Of a stretch of DNA of 64,000 bases, positions 44,189-53,555 are shown piece after piece. A program made the translations under genes and the position numbers. The stretch comes from Janthinobacterium fluminis. Lineage in GTDB: Bacteria; Pseudomonadota; Gammaproteobacteria; Burkholderiales; Burkholderiaceae_D. The stretch is taken from positions 1-64,000 of the forward strand of contig NZ_JAQQXR010000012.1 of assembly GCF_028595325.1 (NCBI RefSeq). Reading direction: 5' to 3'. The notes under the pieces are model-generated. The model was given only the letters and a program-made list of their open reading frames with translations. It was not told where the DNA came from and did not search any database. Within the stretch, counting starts at the first letter, position 1. Each line of letters starts with the position of its first letter.

Positions 44189-45001
44189 TCAGGACAGCGC
44201 TTGCAACTCCGCCTCGGTGAAGCCGGCCTGGCGGCGCGCTTCCAGGTTGAACGGGCCGCGCAAGGCCGGCGCCGCATAGCGCACGGCCAGTTCGGCGTAG
44301 GTGGCAACTGGTTCCAGGCCCCGTTGCTGGCACAAATAGCAGTACCAGCGGTTGCCGATCTCCACATGCCCCACCTCGTCGCGCAAAATGATGTCGAGGA
44401 TCTTCGCCGCGTCGAGGTCGCCGGCCTGGGCCAGCTTGGCGCGCAGCGGCGGAATGGCGTCGAGGCCCCGCGCCTCCAAAGTGCGCGGCACCAGCGCCAT
44501 GCGGGCAAGCGGGTCGCCGCAAGTCTTGCCGACCATTTCCCACAAACTGTCATGGGCGGGAAAGTCGCCATAGCGGTACCCCAGCACCTGCAGGTGCGCC
44601 GCCAGCAGCGAAAAATGTGTCGCCTCCTCGGTCGCCACGCGCAGCCAGTCCGTGTAATACGCAGGCGGCAGGCCCGGGAAGCGCCACAAGGCATCGAGGG
44701 CCAGGTTGACCGCGTTGAACTCGATATGCGCCAGCGCGTGGATCAGCATGGCGCGTCCTTCCAGCGTCGTCATCGCGCGCCGTCCCACCAGTCGCGGCGG
44801 CACCAGCTCGGGCCGCTCGGGGCGCCCCGGCACGGGCGCGTCGGGCTGCAATGCGACATGCACGTCGAGCGCGACATCGCCCGCCCCCATCGCTTCGGCC
44901 ATCGCCGCCACCGCCAGCACCTTGGCCGCAGGGTCCGGCTCGACCAGGCATTGCAGGGCTAATACGCGCAAATCGGGCGTCGTCGTGGCCTCAGTTGCCA
45001 T
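44189..45001 (-). CDS. DUF455 ferritin-like protein
   Basis: This encodes a 270-residue protein of the ferritin-like DUF455 family. AMLIHALAHIEFNAVNLALD, RVATEEATHFSLLAAHL and ILRDEVGHVEIGNRWY provide the Glu/His ligands expected for a four-helix di-iron site. The family's reaction is not established; members are sometimes linked to RNA-modification or stress enzymes. The ATG at 45001 (MATEATTTPDLRVL) is preferred over an upstream TTG (45082) because family proteins start close to this point. It lacks a good Shine-Dalgarno but is overlapped by a 12-codon ORF that has one. The primase-like gene follows 105 nt downstream on the same strand. Confidence 0.85.
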   Translation of the reverse strand: MATEATTTPDLRVLALQCLVEPDPAAKVLAVAAMAEAMGAGDVALDVHVALQPDAPVPGRPERPELVPPRLVGRRAMTTLEGRAMLIHALAHIEFNAVNLALDALWRFPGLPPAYYTDWLRVATEEATHFSLLAAHLQVLGYRYGDFPAHDSLWEMVGKTCGDPLARMALVPRTLEARGLDAIPPLRAKLAQAGDLDAAKILDIILRDEVGHVEIGNRWYCYLCQQRGLEPVATYAELAVRYAAPALRGPFNLEARRQAGFTEAELQALS

Positions 45002-45029
45002 GGCGGGCAAGGTGAAAGATGCACAGCAT
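44991..45029 (-). other. Upstream mini-ORF overlapping the DUF455 start
   Basis: An ATG at 45029 preceded by CAGGAAACACC (AGGA, 6-nt spacing) opens a 12-codon frame (MLCIFHLARHGN). Its TGA lies 8 nt inside the DUF455 gene. The DUF455 ATG itself has no visible ribosome-binding sequence, so coupled re-initiation from this leader is plausible. Confidence 0.35.
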
Positions 45030-45126
45030 GGTGTTTCCTGACGCGAAAGAAAGGGCGCAGTGTACCACCAGTCCCCTCGCAATGATTCATGTCAATGTCG
45101 CCACTCCTTTGGAGTTCAAATCAAAT

Positions 45127-45165
45127 GCATCAATTTCCTGTTCGATACCATCACCAAATTGATGC
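45127..45165. repeat. Perfect 10-bp inverted repeat upstream of the BPSL0067-like gene
   Basis: GCATCAATTT at 45127-45136 is exactly complementary to AAATTGATGC at 45156-45165, with a 19-nt loop. It ends 14 nt before the start codon of the next gene. It could be an operator or an mRNA hairpin next to the ribosome-binding site. Confidence 0.45.
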
Positions 45166-45179
45166 GATGGGAGACTGGC

Positions 45180-45365
45180 ATGGCCTACGTTGCAGACAGA
45201 AAGTACGCGGACCAGAAGGACATAGTCGGGAACGGCGAGTGCGTCGCGCTCGTCAAGCAGTTGACCGGCGCCTGCGCCTCCTCGCTTTGGTGGAAGGGAG
45301 ATTCCGTAGCTGAATTGATCAAGAAGGGAACAATTGCCGAAGGAACGGCGATCGCCACACATTAG
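45180..45365 (+). pseudogene. Truncated BPSL0067-family (CHAP/NlpC-like) gene
   Basis: This encodes 61 residues starting MAYVADRKYADQKDIVG with GNGECVALVKQLTGA, the conserved N-terminal block of BPSL0067-family proteins that carries the putative nucleophilic Cys. WWKGDSVAEL and GTIAEGTAIAT follow, and then a TAG. Full family members are about twice as long and continue with the His-containing half, which is absent here. GGGAG lies about 7 nt before the ATG, so the start is good. The truncation point is 24 nt from the convergent Fic gene, suggesting a deletion or insertion junction. Intact members are cell-wall-hydrolase-like and often linked to secretion; this copy is probably dead. Confidence 0.6.
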
Positions 45366-45389
45366 CGCTCATCGGCGCAGGCTGGCCAG

Positions 45390-46115
45390 TCAAGCCGACC
45401 GATATGCCCGCTTGCGTTCAAATTCCGCATAGCCACTCGCGACCTTCGGGTCGGCATAACCCGCAGCGGCGTCCGCTTCGACGTTGGTACCGTCGAGTCC
45501 AGGCATGGTTGCCACTGAAGCCTGCCATTGTTCACGCGGAATAGGTGAGCCTATGAACGGAAGCAGATAGGTATCCAAGTGACCTGAATTTGGTGACTCG
45601 AGTTCAAGCGTGAGGGCCCGCAAGTACGGTTCCTTTTGCGTGCGTGTCCAGTCGATGGACATGCCCGCGCGAAAGCAGAGTTCGGAATGTACCAATAACA
45701 TGGTCCGTCCATTACCATCGAGGAAAGGATGTCCATATGCGAATAATCCCATGATGAAGCCGGGACGGGTTGGCATCTGCCCTTTTTCCTGCGCCCGTGT
45801 CAAACCGTCCTCCACCGCCCGACGGCAATCGCGTGGATGACAAAAGTAGACATCTCCCTTGGAAATCGCCTTCTCTGGCATCACCGCAGCACGATCCAGG
45901 CCTGCCCAAGGATACAATCCGCTAAAAAGCAGTCGATGGGCGTTGAGGAAGTCGTCGTATCCAATCCTGCGGCATTTTGCCAAGTAGTCAAGCGCGGCCG
46001 GAAGTTGGGCACGAAACAAAGCGTGTTCCGCAACCTTAACGATGCTCAGGTCCTTTTCCGCACCTGTATTGCGCAGATAGCCCGCAGTCTCAAAATCATC
46101 GAACGGATCAAACAT
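45390..46115 (-). CDS. Fic-domain protein (putative AMPylating toxin)
   Basis: This encodes a 241-residue Fic protein. The core motif GHPFLDGNGRT with its catalytic His at residue 129 is clear. Upstream, LNAHRLLFSGLYPWAG is the usual helix before the flap. In canonical HxFx(D/E)GNGRxxR motifs an Arg follows two residues after GNGR; here the sequence reads GNGRTMLLV, so that Arg is missing and activity may be altered. Fic enzymes usually transfer AMP from ATP onto a target hydroxyl. I see no obvious inhibitory (S/T)xxxE(G/N) helix in this protein. It overlaps the upstream winged-helix gene by 8 nt, forming a toxin-antitoxin-like pair of lower GC than its surroundings. Confidence 0.82.
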   Translation of the reverse strand: MFDPFDDFETAGYLRNTGAEKDLSIVKVAEHALFRAQLPAALDYLAKCRRIGYDDFLNAHRLLFSGLYPWAGLDRAAVMPEKAISKGDVYFCHPRDCRRAVEDGLTRAQEKGQMPTRPGFIMGLFAYGHPFLDGNGRTMLLVHSELCFRAGMSIDWTRTQKEPYLRALTLELESPNSGHLDTYLLPFIGSPIPREQWQASVATMPGLDGTNVEADAAAGYADPKVASGYAEFERKRAYRSA

Positions 46116-46629
46116 GCGATTTAAGTATACGGTGATGCTCCATGACTAGCTTGGCCATGTCAGTCGGCGATAGTTTTCCTGCTCGAGTTAGCGCCACGAG
46201 CAAGTCATCAGTAGTATCACTCGAGACTTCATCGCCGGCAAGCCGAGTAACCGCAATGGCCCATCGATCACTATAGGTAGGCGTGTAACTTATCCCCAAA
46301 CGCTTGGCCAAGGAAGCTACATAGCGCGCCGTCGGAGTCAAAACCCGTGCTTTCCGCCTCCTGTGTGTTGCAAGCGTTTGGCGCAATTTCGATTGCCGCT
46401 GATGTGCATTGGCAAGCACCACTTGCTTACCGAGCAACTCCAATTTCTGAGGTGTGACGTATACGCCGCGCTCAATTCGCAGAATCAAGCCCTTGCGGCC
46501 TAGCTCCGCGAGAGCTGCCGAAACTTGACTGCTACTACCCATTGCGCTCACATCAGAACGCAACAAAAGACCATCCTTACGGGGACGGATTGATTGCAAT
46601 ATTCGGCCTTGGATGTCCATGCGGATCAT
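46108..46629 (-). CDS. Winged-helix AbiEi/DUF6088-type antitoxin-like protein
   Basis: This encodes a 173-residue protein. The N-terminal ~70 residues form a winged-helix domain (LRSDVSAMGSSSQVSAALAE, then GLILRIERGVYVTP), the layout of AbiEi/DUF6088 antitoxin-type regulators. The remainder is an unknown helical domain that would contact the partner. It is the first gene of the pair and overlaps the Fic gene by 8 nt. ATG codons at 46629 and 46620 are both possible. The TATAAT just upstream would put a transcript start near 46621, so the second ATG could be leaderless. The antitoxin role is inferred from pairing. Confidence 0.68.
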   Translation of the reverse strand: MIRMDIQGRILQSIRPRKDGLLLRSDVSAMGSSSQVSAALAELGRKGLILRIERGVYVTPQKLELLGKQVVLANAHQRQSKLRQTLATHRRRKARVLTPTARYVASLAKRLGISYTPTYSDRWAIAVTRLAGDEVSSDTTDDLLVALTRAGKLSPTDMAKLVMEHHRILKSHV

Positions 46630-46660
46630 TATACCTGATATGATTTTTCTTTGTATATCA
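46628..46660 (-). promoter_or_regulatory. Putative promoter/operator of the antitoxin-Fic pair
   Basis: Read on the minus strand, a perfect TATAAT lies at 46633-46628. Immediately upstream there is an inverted repeat of TGATAT / ATATCA (arms 46636-46641 and 46655-46660) that could be bound by the winged-helix protein for autoregulation. No good -35 is visible. Confidence 0.35.
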
Positions 46661-46808
46661 TGGACTTACTACATTTTCCAATGCCGGACCCAATAAAGGT
46701 AATTTGCGGTACATCAAGCACAGAGCGCACGCCCCGATGCGATGAGCTCGACCGGGCATCGACATGGCATCAACATCACACAGTAGCGATGAGCAGTTCA
46801 ATACCATG

Positions 46809-46848
46809 AAAAACGCCATTGATGATATGGTCAGGATCATCAATGGCG
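46809..46848 (-). terminator. Rho-independent terminator of guaA
   Basis: On the minus strand a perfect 13-bp stem (arms 46836-46848 and 46814-46826; CGCCATTGATGAT and its complement) with a 9-nt loop is followed by five T (46813-46809). It lies about 40 nt downstream of the guaA stop. Confidence 0.88.
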
Positions 46849-46888
46849 CGCATCTAAGGCAATAAAATCAATACACTAGAGAACAAGC

Positions 46889-48499
46889 TCACTCCCATTC
46901 GATGGTCGCCGGCGGCTTGCCCGAGATGTCGTAGACGACGCGGTTGATGCCGCGCACTTCGTTGATGATGCGGTTCGACACCTTGCCCAACAGCGCATGC
47001 GGCAGATGCGCCCAGTGCGCCGTCATGAAGTCTTGGGTCTGCACGGCGCGCAGCGCCACCACGTATTCGTATGTGCGGCCGTCGCCCATCACGCCCACCG
47101 ATTTTACCGGCAGGAACACGGCGAATGCCTGGCTGGTTGCTTCGTACCAGTTCTTCGGCAGTTCCTCGATATTCACGGCCTGGCCGGCCACGAACTCGTA
47201 CGGCGTGTTGCGCAGTTCTTCGATGAAGATCGCGTCGGCGCGGCGCAGCAGCTCCGCGTATTCCTTCTTCACTTCGCCCAGGATGCGCACGCCCAGGCCC
47301 GGGCCCGGGAACGGGTGGCGGTAGACCATGTCATGCGGCAGGCCGAGCGCGACGCCCAGCTTGCGCACTTCGTCCTTGAACAGTTCGCGCAGCGGTTCCA
47401 GCAACTTGAGCTTCATGGTGTCCGGCAGGCCGCCCACGTTGTGGTGCGACTTGATGGTCTGGCCTTTCTTGCCCTTGCCTGCGGACTCGATCACGTCCGG
47501 ATAGATGGTGCCTTGCGCCAGCCATTTGGCGTTGACCAGCTTGCCCGACTCCACCTGGAACACTTCCACGAACTCGCGGCCGATGATCTTGCGCTTCTGC
47601 TCGGGATCGGTGACGCCGGCCAGGTGGCCCATGAACTGATCTTCCGCATCGATACGGATGACTTTCACGCCCAGGTTCTTGGCGAACATGTCCATCACCA
47701 TCTGGCCTTCGTTCAGGCGCAGCAGGCCGTGGTCGACGAACACGCAGGTCAGCTGGTCGCCGATGGCGCGGTGGATCAGCGCTGCCGCCACCGACGAGTC
47801 AACGCCGCCGGACAGGCCCAGGATCACCTCGTCGCCGCCCACTTGCGCGCGGATCTTCTCGACGGCTTCGGAGATGTAGTCCGGCATGTTCCAGTCGGAT
47901 TTGCAGCCGCAGATCTCGTGCACGAAGCGGCCCAGGATGGCCTTGCCCTGCTCGGTGTGCGTCACTTCCGGGTGGAATTGCACGGCGTAAAAACGGCGCT
48001 CTTCGTCCGCCATGGCGGCGACCGGGCAGCTCGGCGTGTCGCCCATCAGCTTGAAGCCCGGCGGCATGTCCAACACCTTGTCGCCGTGGCTCATCCACAC
48101 TTTCAGCATGCCGTGGCCTTCCGGCGTCACGAAGTCGTTGATGCCGTCGAGCAGCTTGGTGTGGCTGCGCGCGCGCACTTCGGCGTAGCCGAATTCGCGC
48201 ACCAGGCCGTTTTCGACCTTGCCGCCCAACTGGGCCGCCATGGTCTGCATGCCATAGCAAATGCCCAGCACCGGCACACCCAGCTCGAACACGGCCTGCG
48301 GCGCGCGCGGCGCGTCGCCTTCCAGCGTGGAGCTGTGGCTGCCCGACAGGATCACGCCGGCGGCGCCGTAGTTGCGCACGAACTCGTCGCTGACGTCATA
48401 CGGGAACACTTCGGAGAACACGCCGGCGTCGCGCACGCGGCGGGCGATCAACTGGGTGACTTGGGAGCCGAAATCGAGGATGAGGATTTTAGAATGCAT
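46889..48499 (-). CDS. guaA: GMP synthase (glutamine-hydrolysing)
   Basis: This encodes a 536-residue GMP synthase that converts XMP to GMP with ATP and glutamine-derived ammonia. The N-terminal class I amidotransferase starts [17 protein letters not shown], with the nucleophile in GICYGMQ (about Cys80) and the HPEVTHT catalytic region. The ATP-pyrophosphatase domain has the P-loop [14 protein letters not shown], and the C-terminal dimerisation domain ends [18 protein letters not shown]. The frame extends nine codons further upstream to another ATG (48526). The start MHSKILIL matches the usual family N-terminus. It follows guaB by about 120 nt on the same strand and ends at a strong terminator. 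Confidence 0.97.
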   Translation of the reverse strand: MHSKILILDFGSQVTQLIARRVRDAGVFSEVFPYDVSDEFVRNYGAAGVILSGSHSSTLEGDAPRAPQAVFELGVPVLGICYGMQTMAAQLGGKVENGLVREFGYAEVRARSHTKLLDGINDFVTPEGHGMLKVWMSHGDKVLDMPPGFKLMGDTPSCPVAAMADEERRFYAVQFHPEVTHTEQGKAILGRFVHEICGCKSDWNMPDYISEAVEKIRAQVGGDEVILGLSGGVDSSVAAALIHRAIGDQLTCVFVDHGLLRLNEGQMVMDMFAKNLGVKVIRIDAEDQFMGHLAGVTDPEQKRKIIGREFVEVFQVESGKLVNAKWLAQGTIYPDVIESAGKGKKGQTIKSHHNVGGLPDTMKLKLLEPLRELFKDEVRKLGVALGLPHDMVYRHPFPGPGLGVRILGEVKKEYAELLRRADAIFIEELRNTPYEFVAGQAVNIEELPKNWYEATSQAFAVFLPVKSVGVMGDGRTYEYVVALRAVQTQDFMTAHWAHLPHALLGKVSNRIINEVRGINRVVYDISGKPPATIEWE

Positions 48500-48622
48500 G
48501 GAGTGGGCACTTTTTAATGAATACATCGGGGGACAGGCGCTCTGCCCCGCTGGAAAACGGTGCGCGCCCCGCCGTGGCGGGGCGGCTGCCGGCGCGACGT
48601 TGCCGCGCCAGCCGGTGCTGCA

Positions 48623-50113
<1,491 letters not shown>

Positions 50114-50249
50114 TTATACAGAACAAAGTCATGTTCGTCCCTGCCGTAGGGAAAGATATCGGCAAAAAAGTTCGCGTTCGCCGCACCATGATTGACTTCC
50201 GTGCAGAAACATGGCGAAATCGATACACATGATCCACCGAAAGATGCAG

Positions 50250-50762
50250 ATGAACAGCAAACCAACATCGGCATGGCCGCGCCTGCTACTGGCCGGCGCG
50301 CTGCTCGCCGCGGCGGCGCTGGCGCAGGCGCAATACGTGTGGCTCGACGACAAAGGCTTGCGGCAGTATTCCGACCGCCCGCCGCCGCCATCGGTGCCGG
50401 CCAAACGCATCCTGAAGGCGCCCGGGGCGGCGCAGCCGGACGCGGCCGGCGCGCAGGCGCCCGCCGACGTTGACGCGGCGCCTCCCGCGACGAAGGCGGC
50501 GCCGACCACGGCGGAACGCAACGCCGACTTCCGCAAGCGCAAAACCGAAGCCGCCGAGCAAGAGCAAAAAGCCGCCGATGCGGCGCGGCGCCAGGCCGAC
50601 ATCGACAGCAACTGCGCCAGCCTGCGCCAGAACAAGCAGATGCTGGACTCGGGCCGGCGTATCGGCGTCACGGACAAAGCCGGCCAGCCCGGCTACATGA
50701 GCGACGACGAACGCGCCCGGCAAACAAAACAAGTCCAGCGCTCCCTGGCCGACTGTAAATAA
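50250..50762 (+). CDS. DUF4124 domain-containing secreted protein
   Basis: This encodes a 170-residue exported protein. A signal peptide (LLLAGALLAAAALAQA) is followed at once by the DUF4124 motif YVWLDDKGLRQYSDRPPPP. An Ala/Pro linker and a charged helical C-terminal half come next (ADFRKRKTEAAEQEQKAADA, then NCASLRQNKQML). DUF4124 proteins are small periplasmic proteins of unknown function common in beta- and gammaproteobacteria. Several ATGs are available upstream. The one at 50250 has GAAAG at a suitable distance and gives a normal signal peptide. It is divergent from guaB. A weak hairpin (50764-50781) follows its stop. Confidence 0.8.
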   Translation: MNSKPTSAWPRLLLAGALLAAAALAQAQYVWLDDKGLRQYSDRPPPPSVPAKRILKAPGAAQPDAAGAQAPADVDAAPPATKAAPTTAERNADFRKRKTEAAEQEQKAADAARRQADIDSNCASLRQNKQMLDSGRRIGVTDKAGQPGYMSDDERARQTKQVQRSLADCK

Positions 50763-50872
50763 GCCCCGCGCCAAGCCGGGGTCTTGGCCACGGCATCGCA
50801 ACATTGTCAATACACGAACATTCACCTAGAATGGGCGCGGCAAGACTCCCCAACATCTAGAAAGTTCCCCAC

Positions 50873-51994
50873 ATGAACGCCACCCTGCTCGGCTGCGCCC
50901 TGCTCGTCGCGGCGGGCGCCAGCGCGGCGTCTCCGGCCACCAACCAACAAGTCGACTCCGCCGCCGCATTGATGTTCGCGGCCACCGGCGCGCCGGGCAT
51001 GGTCATCGCCGTCGTGCGCGACGACAGCGTGATCGTGCGCGGCTACGGCGAAAGCGCGGCCGGCAGCGGCCGCAAACCCGACGGCAATTCCCTGCTGAGG
51101 ATCAACTCGACATCGAAGGTGTTGGCGGCGGAGGCAATGGTCATGCTGGCCGACGAAGGCAAGCTGCGCCTCAGCGATCCCTTGCAGCGCTATGCCGAGC
51201 CCGGCTTCAAGGTGCCGGAACTGAGCAAGCACCGGCCCATCACCCTGCTCAGCCTGGCCACCCACACCAGCGGCCTGGCGCGCGCCACGGATGTCGCCGC
51301 GCCGCCCCATGCGGCGCCGAACACCTGGCCGGACCGCGCCGGCCGCTGGGGCTGGCTGGCGCGCCAGCAACCGCGCACGGCGCCGGGCGAGGCGGCGCTG
51401 TACTCCAACGTCGGCTTCGACCTGCTGGCCGACGCACTGGCCGCGGCGGCCGGCCAGCCCTACACCGAGCTGTTGCGCGAACGCGTCACGGCGCCGCTGG
51501 GCATGCACGACACCACCGCCACGCCGAACGCCGGCCAATGCGCGCGGCTGCTCGGCGGCGCGGCCGACGGCCCGACCGGGCCATGCAGCGACACCAGCGC
51601 CACCGCCGGCACGGCCGGCATGTACTCGACCGCGAACGACATGGCCACCTGGATGCAGCATTTGCTCGGCGTGCGGCAGGCGATGCCGCATGCGCTGAAA
51701 GCAATCGCGCAGGCCGCCTACGTGCAGCGCCAGGAGCTGGCGTCCATCGAGGGCCTCGATCAGGCCGGTCCGGCCAGCGGCATGGGATTGGGATGGGTGC
51801 ATCTGGCGGCGTCGGCGAAGGCGCCGGGCATGCTGCAGAAAACCGGCGGCGGCGGTGGCTTCATGAACTATATGGTGCTGGTGCCGGGGCGCAAGGTCGG
51901 CATATTCGTCGCGGTGACGAAGGCCGACCGCCCAATGGCGGCGGAGATGGCGCGTTCGGCCAATGAACTGGCCGCCGCCCTCGCTCCGCAGTAA
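50873..51994 (+). CDS. Serine beta-lactamase-fold hydrolase (class C/AmpH-like)
   Basis: This encodes a 373-residue exported protein of the beta-lactamase / penicillin-binding-protein fold. After a signal peptide (to about ASAAS) the three active-site motifs are visible: NSTSK (SxxK nucleophile), LYSNVGFD (YxN) and KTGGGGGF (KTG). PLGMHDTT is also typical of the family. Members are beta-lactamases, AmpH-like D,D-peptidases or esterases; the sequence alone does not separate these. The start ATG at 50873 is preceded by AGAAAG. It converges with rnfH. Confidence 0.85.
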   Translation: MNATLLGCALLVAAGASAASPATNQQVDSAAALMFAATGAPGMVIAVVRDDSVIVRGYGESAAGSGRKPDGNSLLRINSTSKVLAAEAMVMLADEGKLRLSDPLQRYAEPGFKVPELSKHRPITLLSLATHTSGLARATDVAAPPHAAPNTWPDRAGRWGWLARQQPRTAPGEAALYSNVGFDLLADALAAAAGQPYTELLRERVTAPLGMHDTTATPNAGQCARLLGGAADGPTGPCSDTSATAGTAGMYSTANDMATWMQHLLGVRQAMPHALKAIAQAAYVQRQELASIEGLDQAGPASGMGLGWVHLAASAKAPGMLQKTGGGGGFMNYMVLVPGRKVGIFVAVTKADRPMAAEMARSANELAAALAPQ

Positions 51995-52017
51995 GGCGGC
52001 CTGCCCGGCAGGCGCAA

Positions 52018-52054
52018 GCGAGCCCCGCTTGCGGGGGCCGCTAGCTGGGCTCGC
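52018..52054. terminator. Hairpin between convergent genes
   Basis: GCGAGCCC (52018-52025) and GGGCTCGC (52047-52054) form a perfect 8-bp stem between the stops of the beta-lactamase-like gene and rnfH. There is no T-run, so it may act as a weak bidirectional terminator only. Confidence 0.35.
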
Positions 52055-52064
52055 TAGCGGAGGC

Positions 52065-52367
52065 TTAAACCTTGCTTTCCCTGGCCTTGGCGCCGGCGCG
52101 GCGACGCCGCGATTCCTTCGGGTCGGCCAGCAGCGGCCGGTACACTTCCACGCGGTCGTGTTCGCGCAATACCGTGTCCAGCGGCTTTTTCTTGGCATAG
52201 ATGCCGACGGCGCTGCCGGCCAGGTCGAGCTGCGGCACTTCCTGCAGCAAGCCGCTGAGCCGCACCGCCTGCTCCAGCGTCGTGCCGGCCGCCACCCGCA
52301 GCGTGCGCAGGAATTCCCAGGTCGGCGTGGCGTAGCACACCTGCACCGTGATCTGTTCGCTCATCAT
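52065..52367 (-). CDS. rnfH: RnfH family ubiquitin-like protein
   Basis: This encodes a 100-residue RnfH/RatB family protein of the beta-grasp (ubiquitin-like) fold. EQITVQVCYATPTWEFLRTL at the start, SAVGIYAKKKPLDTVLRE and DRVEVYRPLLADPKESRRRR at the end are all family-typical. Its function is not well defined. It sits directly after ratA (stop TGA, then c, then ATGATG), the usual ratA-rnfH pairing. The start at 52367 or the next ATG is chosen. A further in-frame ATG at 52376 overlaps the end of ratA. Confidence 0.92.
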   Translation of the reverse strand: MMSEQITVQVCYATPTWEFLRTLRVAAGTTLEQAVRLSGLLQEVPQLDLAGSAVGIYAKKKPLDTVLREHDRVEVYRPLLADPKESRRRRAGAKARESKV

Positions 52368-52368
52368 G

Positions 52369-52800
52369 TCACCCATACACCGTTTCGGCGCGTTTGCAGA
52401 AGGAGTCGACCATGCTGTTGGCGATCATGCCGAACACCGGCCCGATGATTTGCTCCAGCACGCGGCTGGAAAATTCGTAATGCAGGTCGAGTTCGATTTT
52501 GCACGCGTCCGCGCGCAATGCCTTCAAGGTCCAAACCCCGTCCAGGGACTTGAAAGGACCGTCCACCAGCCGCATCTTGATACTGGTCGACGGCGTATTC
52601 TCGTTCGACGTCGTGAAGCTTTGCCGCACTCCGTGGTAATGTATCGCCAGGCTCGCCACGACGCTGTTCTCGCCCCGCTCACGCACCTCGACGCCGCCAC
52701 ACCACGGCAAAAATTTGGGATAATCCTCGATTGCCGCCACCAGGGCGAACATTTGTTCTGCGCTGTATCCCAGAAAAACCGATTTATGTACTACTGCCAT
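52369..52800 (-). CDS. ratA: RatA/Coq10-family START-like protein
   Basis: This encodes a 143-residue protein of the SRPBCC/polyketide-cyclase fold. VHKSVFLGYSAEQMFALV, DYPKFLPWCGGVEV, FSSRVLEQIIGPVF and MVDSFCKRAETVYG are the standard RatA/Coq10 blocks. In E. coli RatA has been reported to interfere with ribosome subunit association. Related Coq10 proteins bind ubiquinone, so the true role is open. The frame extends upstream, but the ATG at 52800 gives the usual length. It is divergent from smpB with about 95 nt between them, the common neighbourhood of this gene. Confidence 0.92.
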   Translation of the reverse strand: MAVVHKSVFLGYSAEQMFALVAAIEDYPKFLPWCGGVEVRERGENSVVASLAIHYHGVRQSFTTSNENTPSTSIKMRLVDGPFKSLDGVWTLKALRADACKIELDLHYEFSSRVLEQIIGPVFGMIANSMVDSFCKRAETVYG

Positions 52801-52896
52801 TGAAGAACCGTTTGCTATGATGTTGTATATCTCAATTGATTTGATCGCGCTTGCGCGAGACAGTAGTTTAACCGACCCGCGCACATTTACCATCTC

Positions 52897-53346
52897 ATGA
52901 CCATAGCTGACAATAAAAAAGCCTTCCACGACTACTTCATCGAGGATCGCTATGAAGCGGGCATCGTGCTCGAAGGCTGGGAAGTCAAAGCCATCCGCGA
53001 CGCCCGCGTACAGATCAAGGAAGCCTATGTCGTCGTCCGCGGCGAAGAGCTGTTCCTGTTCGGCGCCCACATCAGCGCCCTGCCGACCGCCTCGACCCAT
53101 ATCCATCCGGAAGCGGTGCGCACGCGCAAGCTGCTGCTGCACAAGGCGGAGTTAAACAAGCTGATCGGCAAAGTCGAACGCTCCGGCTATACGCTGGTGC
53201 CGCTCAACCTGCATTACAAGGGCGGCCGCATCAAATGCGAAGTCGGCCTGGCCAAAGGCAAGAAGCAGCACGATAAACGCGCCGCGGAGAAAGACCGCGA
53301 CGGCGCCCGCGAAGTGCAGGCGGCAATGAAAACCCACCGTCGTTAA
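52897..53346 (+). CDS. smpB: SsrA-binding protein SmpB
   Basis: This encodes a 149-residue SmpB, the partner of tmRNA in rescuing stalled ribosomes. The OB-fold core is clear ([51 protein letters not shown]). The Lys/Arg-rich C-terminal tail ([16 protein letters not shown]...) inserts in the mRNA channel. Length is normal. The tmRNA gene itself is not nearby in this window. A strong terminator follows. Confidence 0.97.
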   Translation: MTIADNKKAFHDYFIEDRYEAGIVLEGWEVKAIRDARVQIKEAYVVVRGEELFLFGAHISALPTASTHIHPEAVRTRKLLLHKAELNKLIGKVERSGYTLVPLNLHYKGGRIKCEVGLAKGKKQHDKRAAEKDRDGAREVQAAMKTHRR

Positions 53347-53371
53347 TCGCGGCTGTTCCGCCTGCGCCACA

Positions 53372-53398
53372 AGCCCGGTCATGCGCCGGGCTTTTTTT
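53372..53398 (+). terminator. Rho-independent terminator of smpB
   Basis: AGCCCGG (53372-53378) pairs with CCGGGCT (53386-53392) across a 7-nt loop, followed by a run of T to 53398. It lies 26 nt after the smpB stop. Confidence 0.92.
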
Positions 53399-53555
53399 CC
53401 GCCGCGCAGCCACAGCGCAGAGTTGATCAATTGCCACGCAGAAACACATGTGCTACAGTCCCGAGGCAAAATGTATGCGCGAACCGTCGCGCCCGCCGGC
53501 ATCGCCGGCGCGCCATACATTGGGCGCCACTTTTACATTACCGGATGAGGCAATA

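Noticed and set aside
46764..46865. 33-codon plus-strand ORF downstream of guaA
   Set aside because: Most of it is the perfect hairpin of the guaA terminator read on the other strand, so the coding look (an ATG and 33 open codons) is probably accidental.
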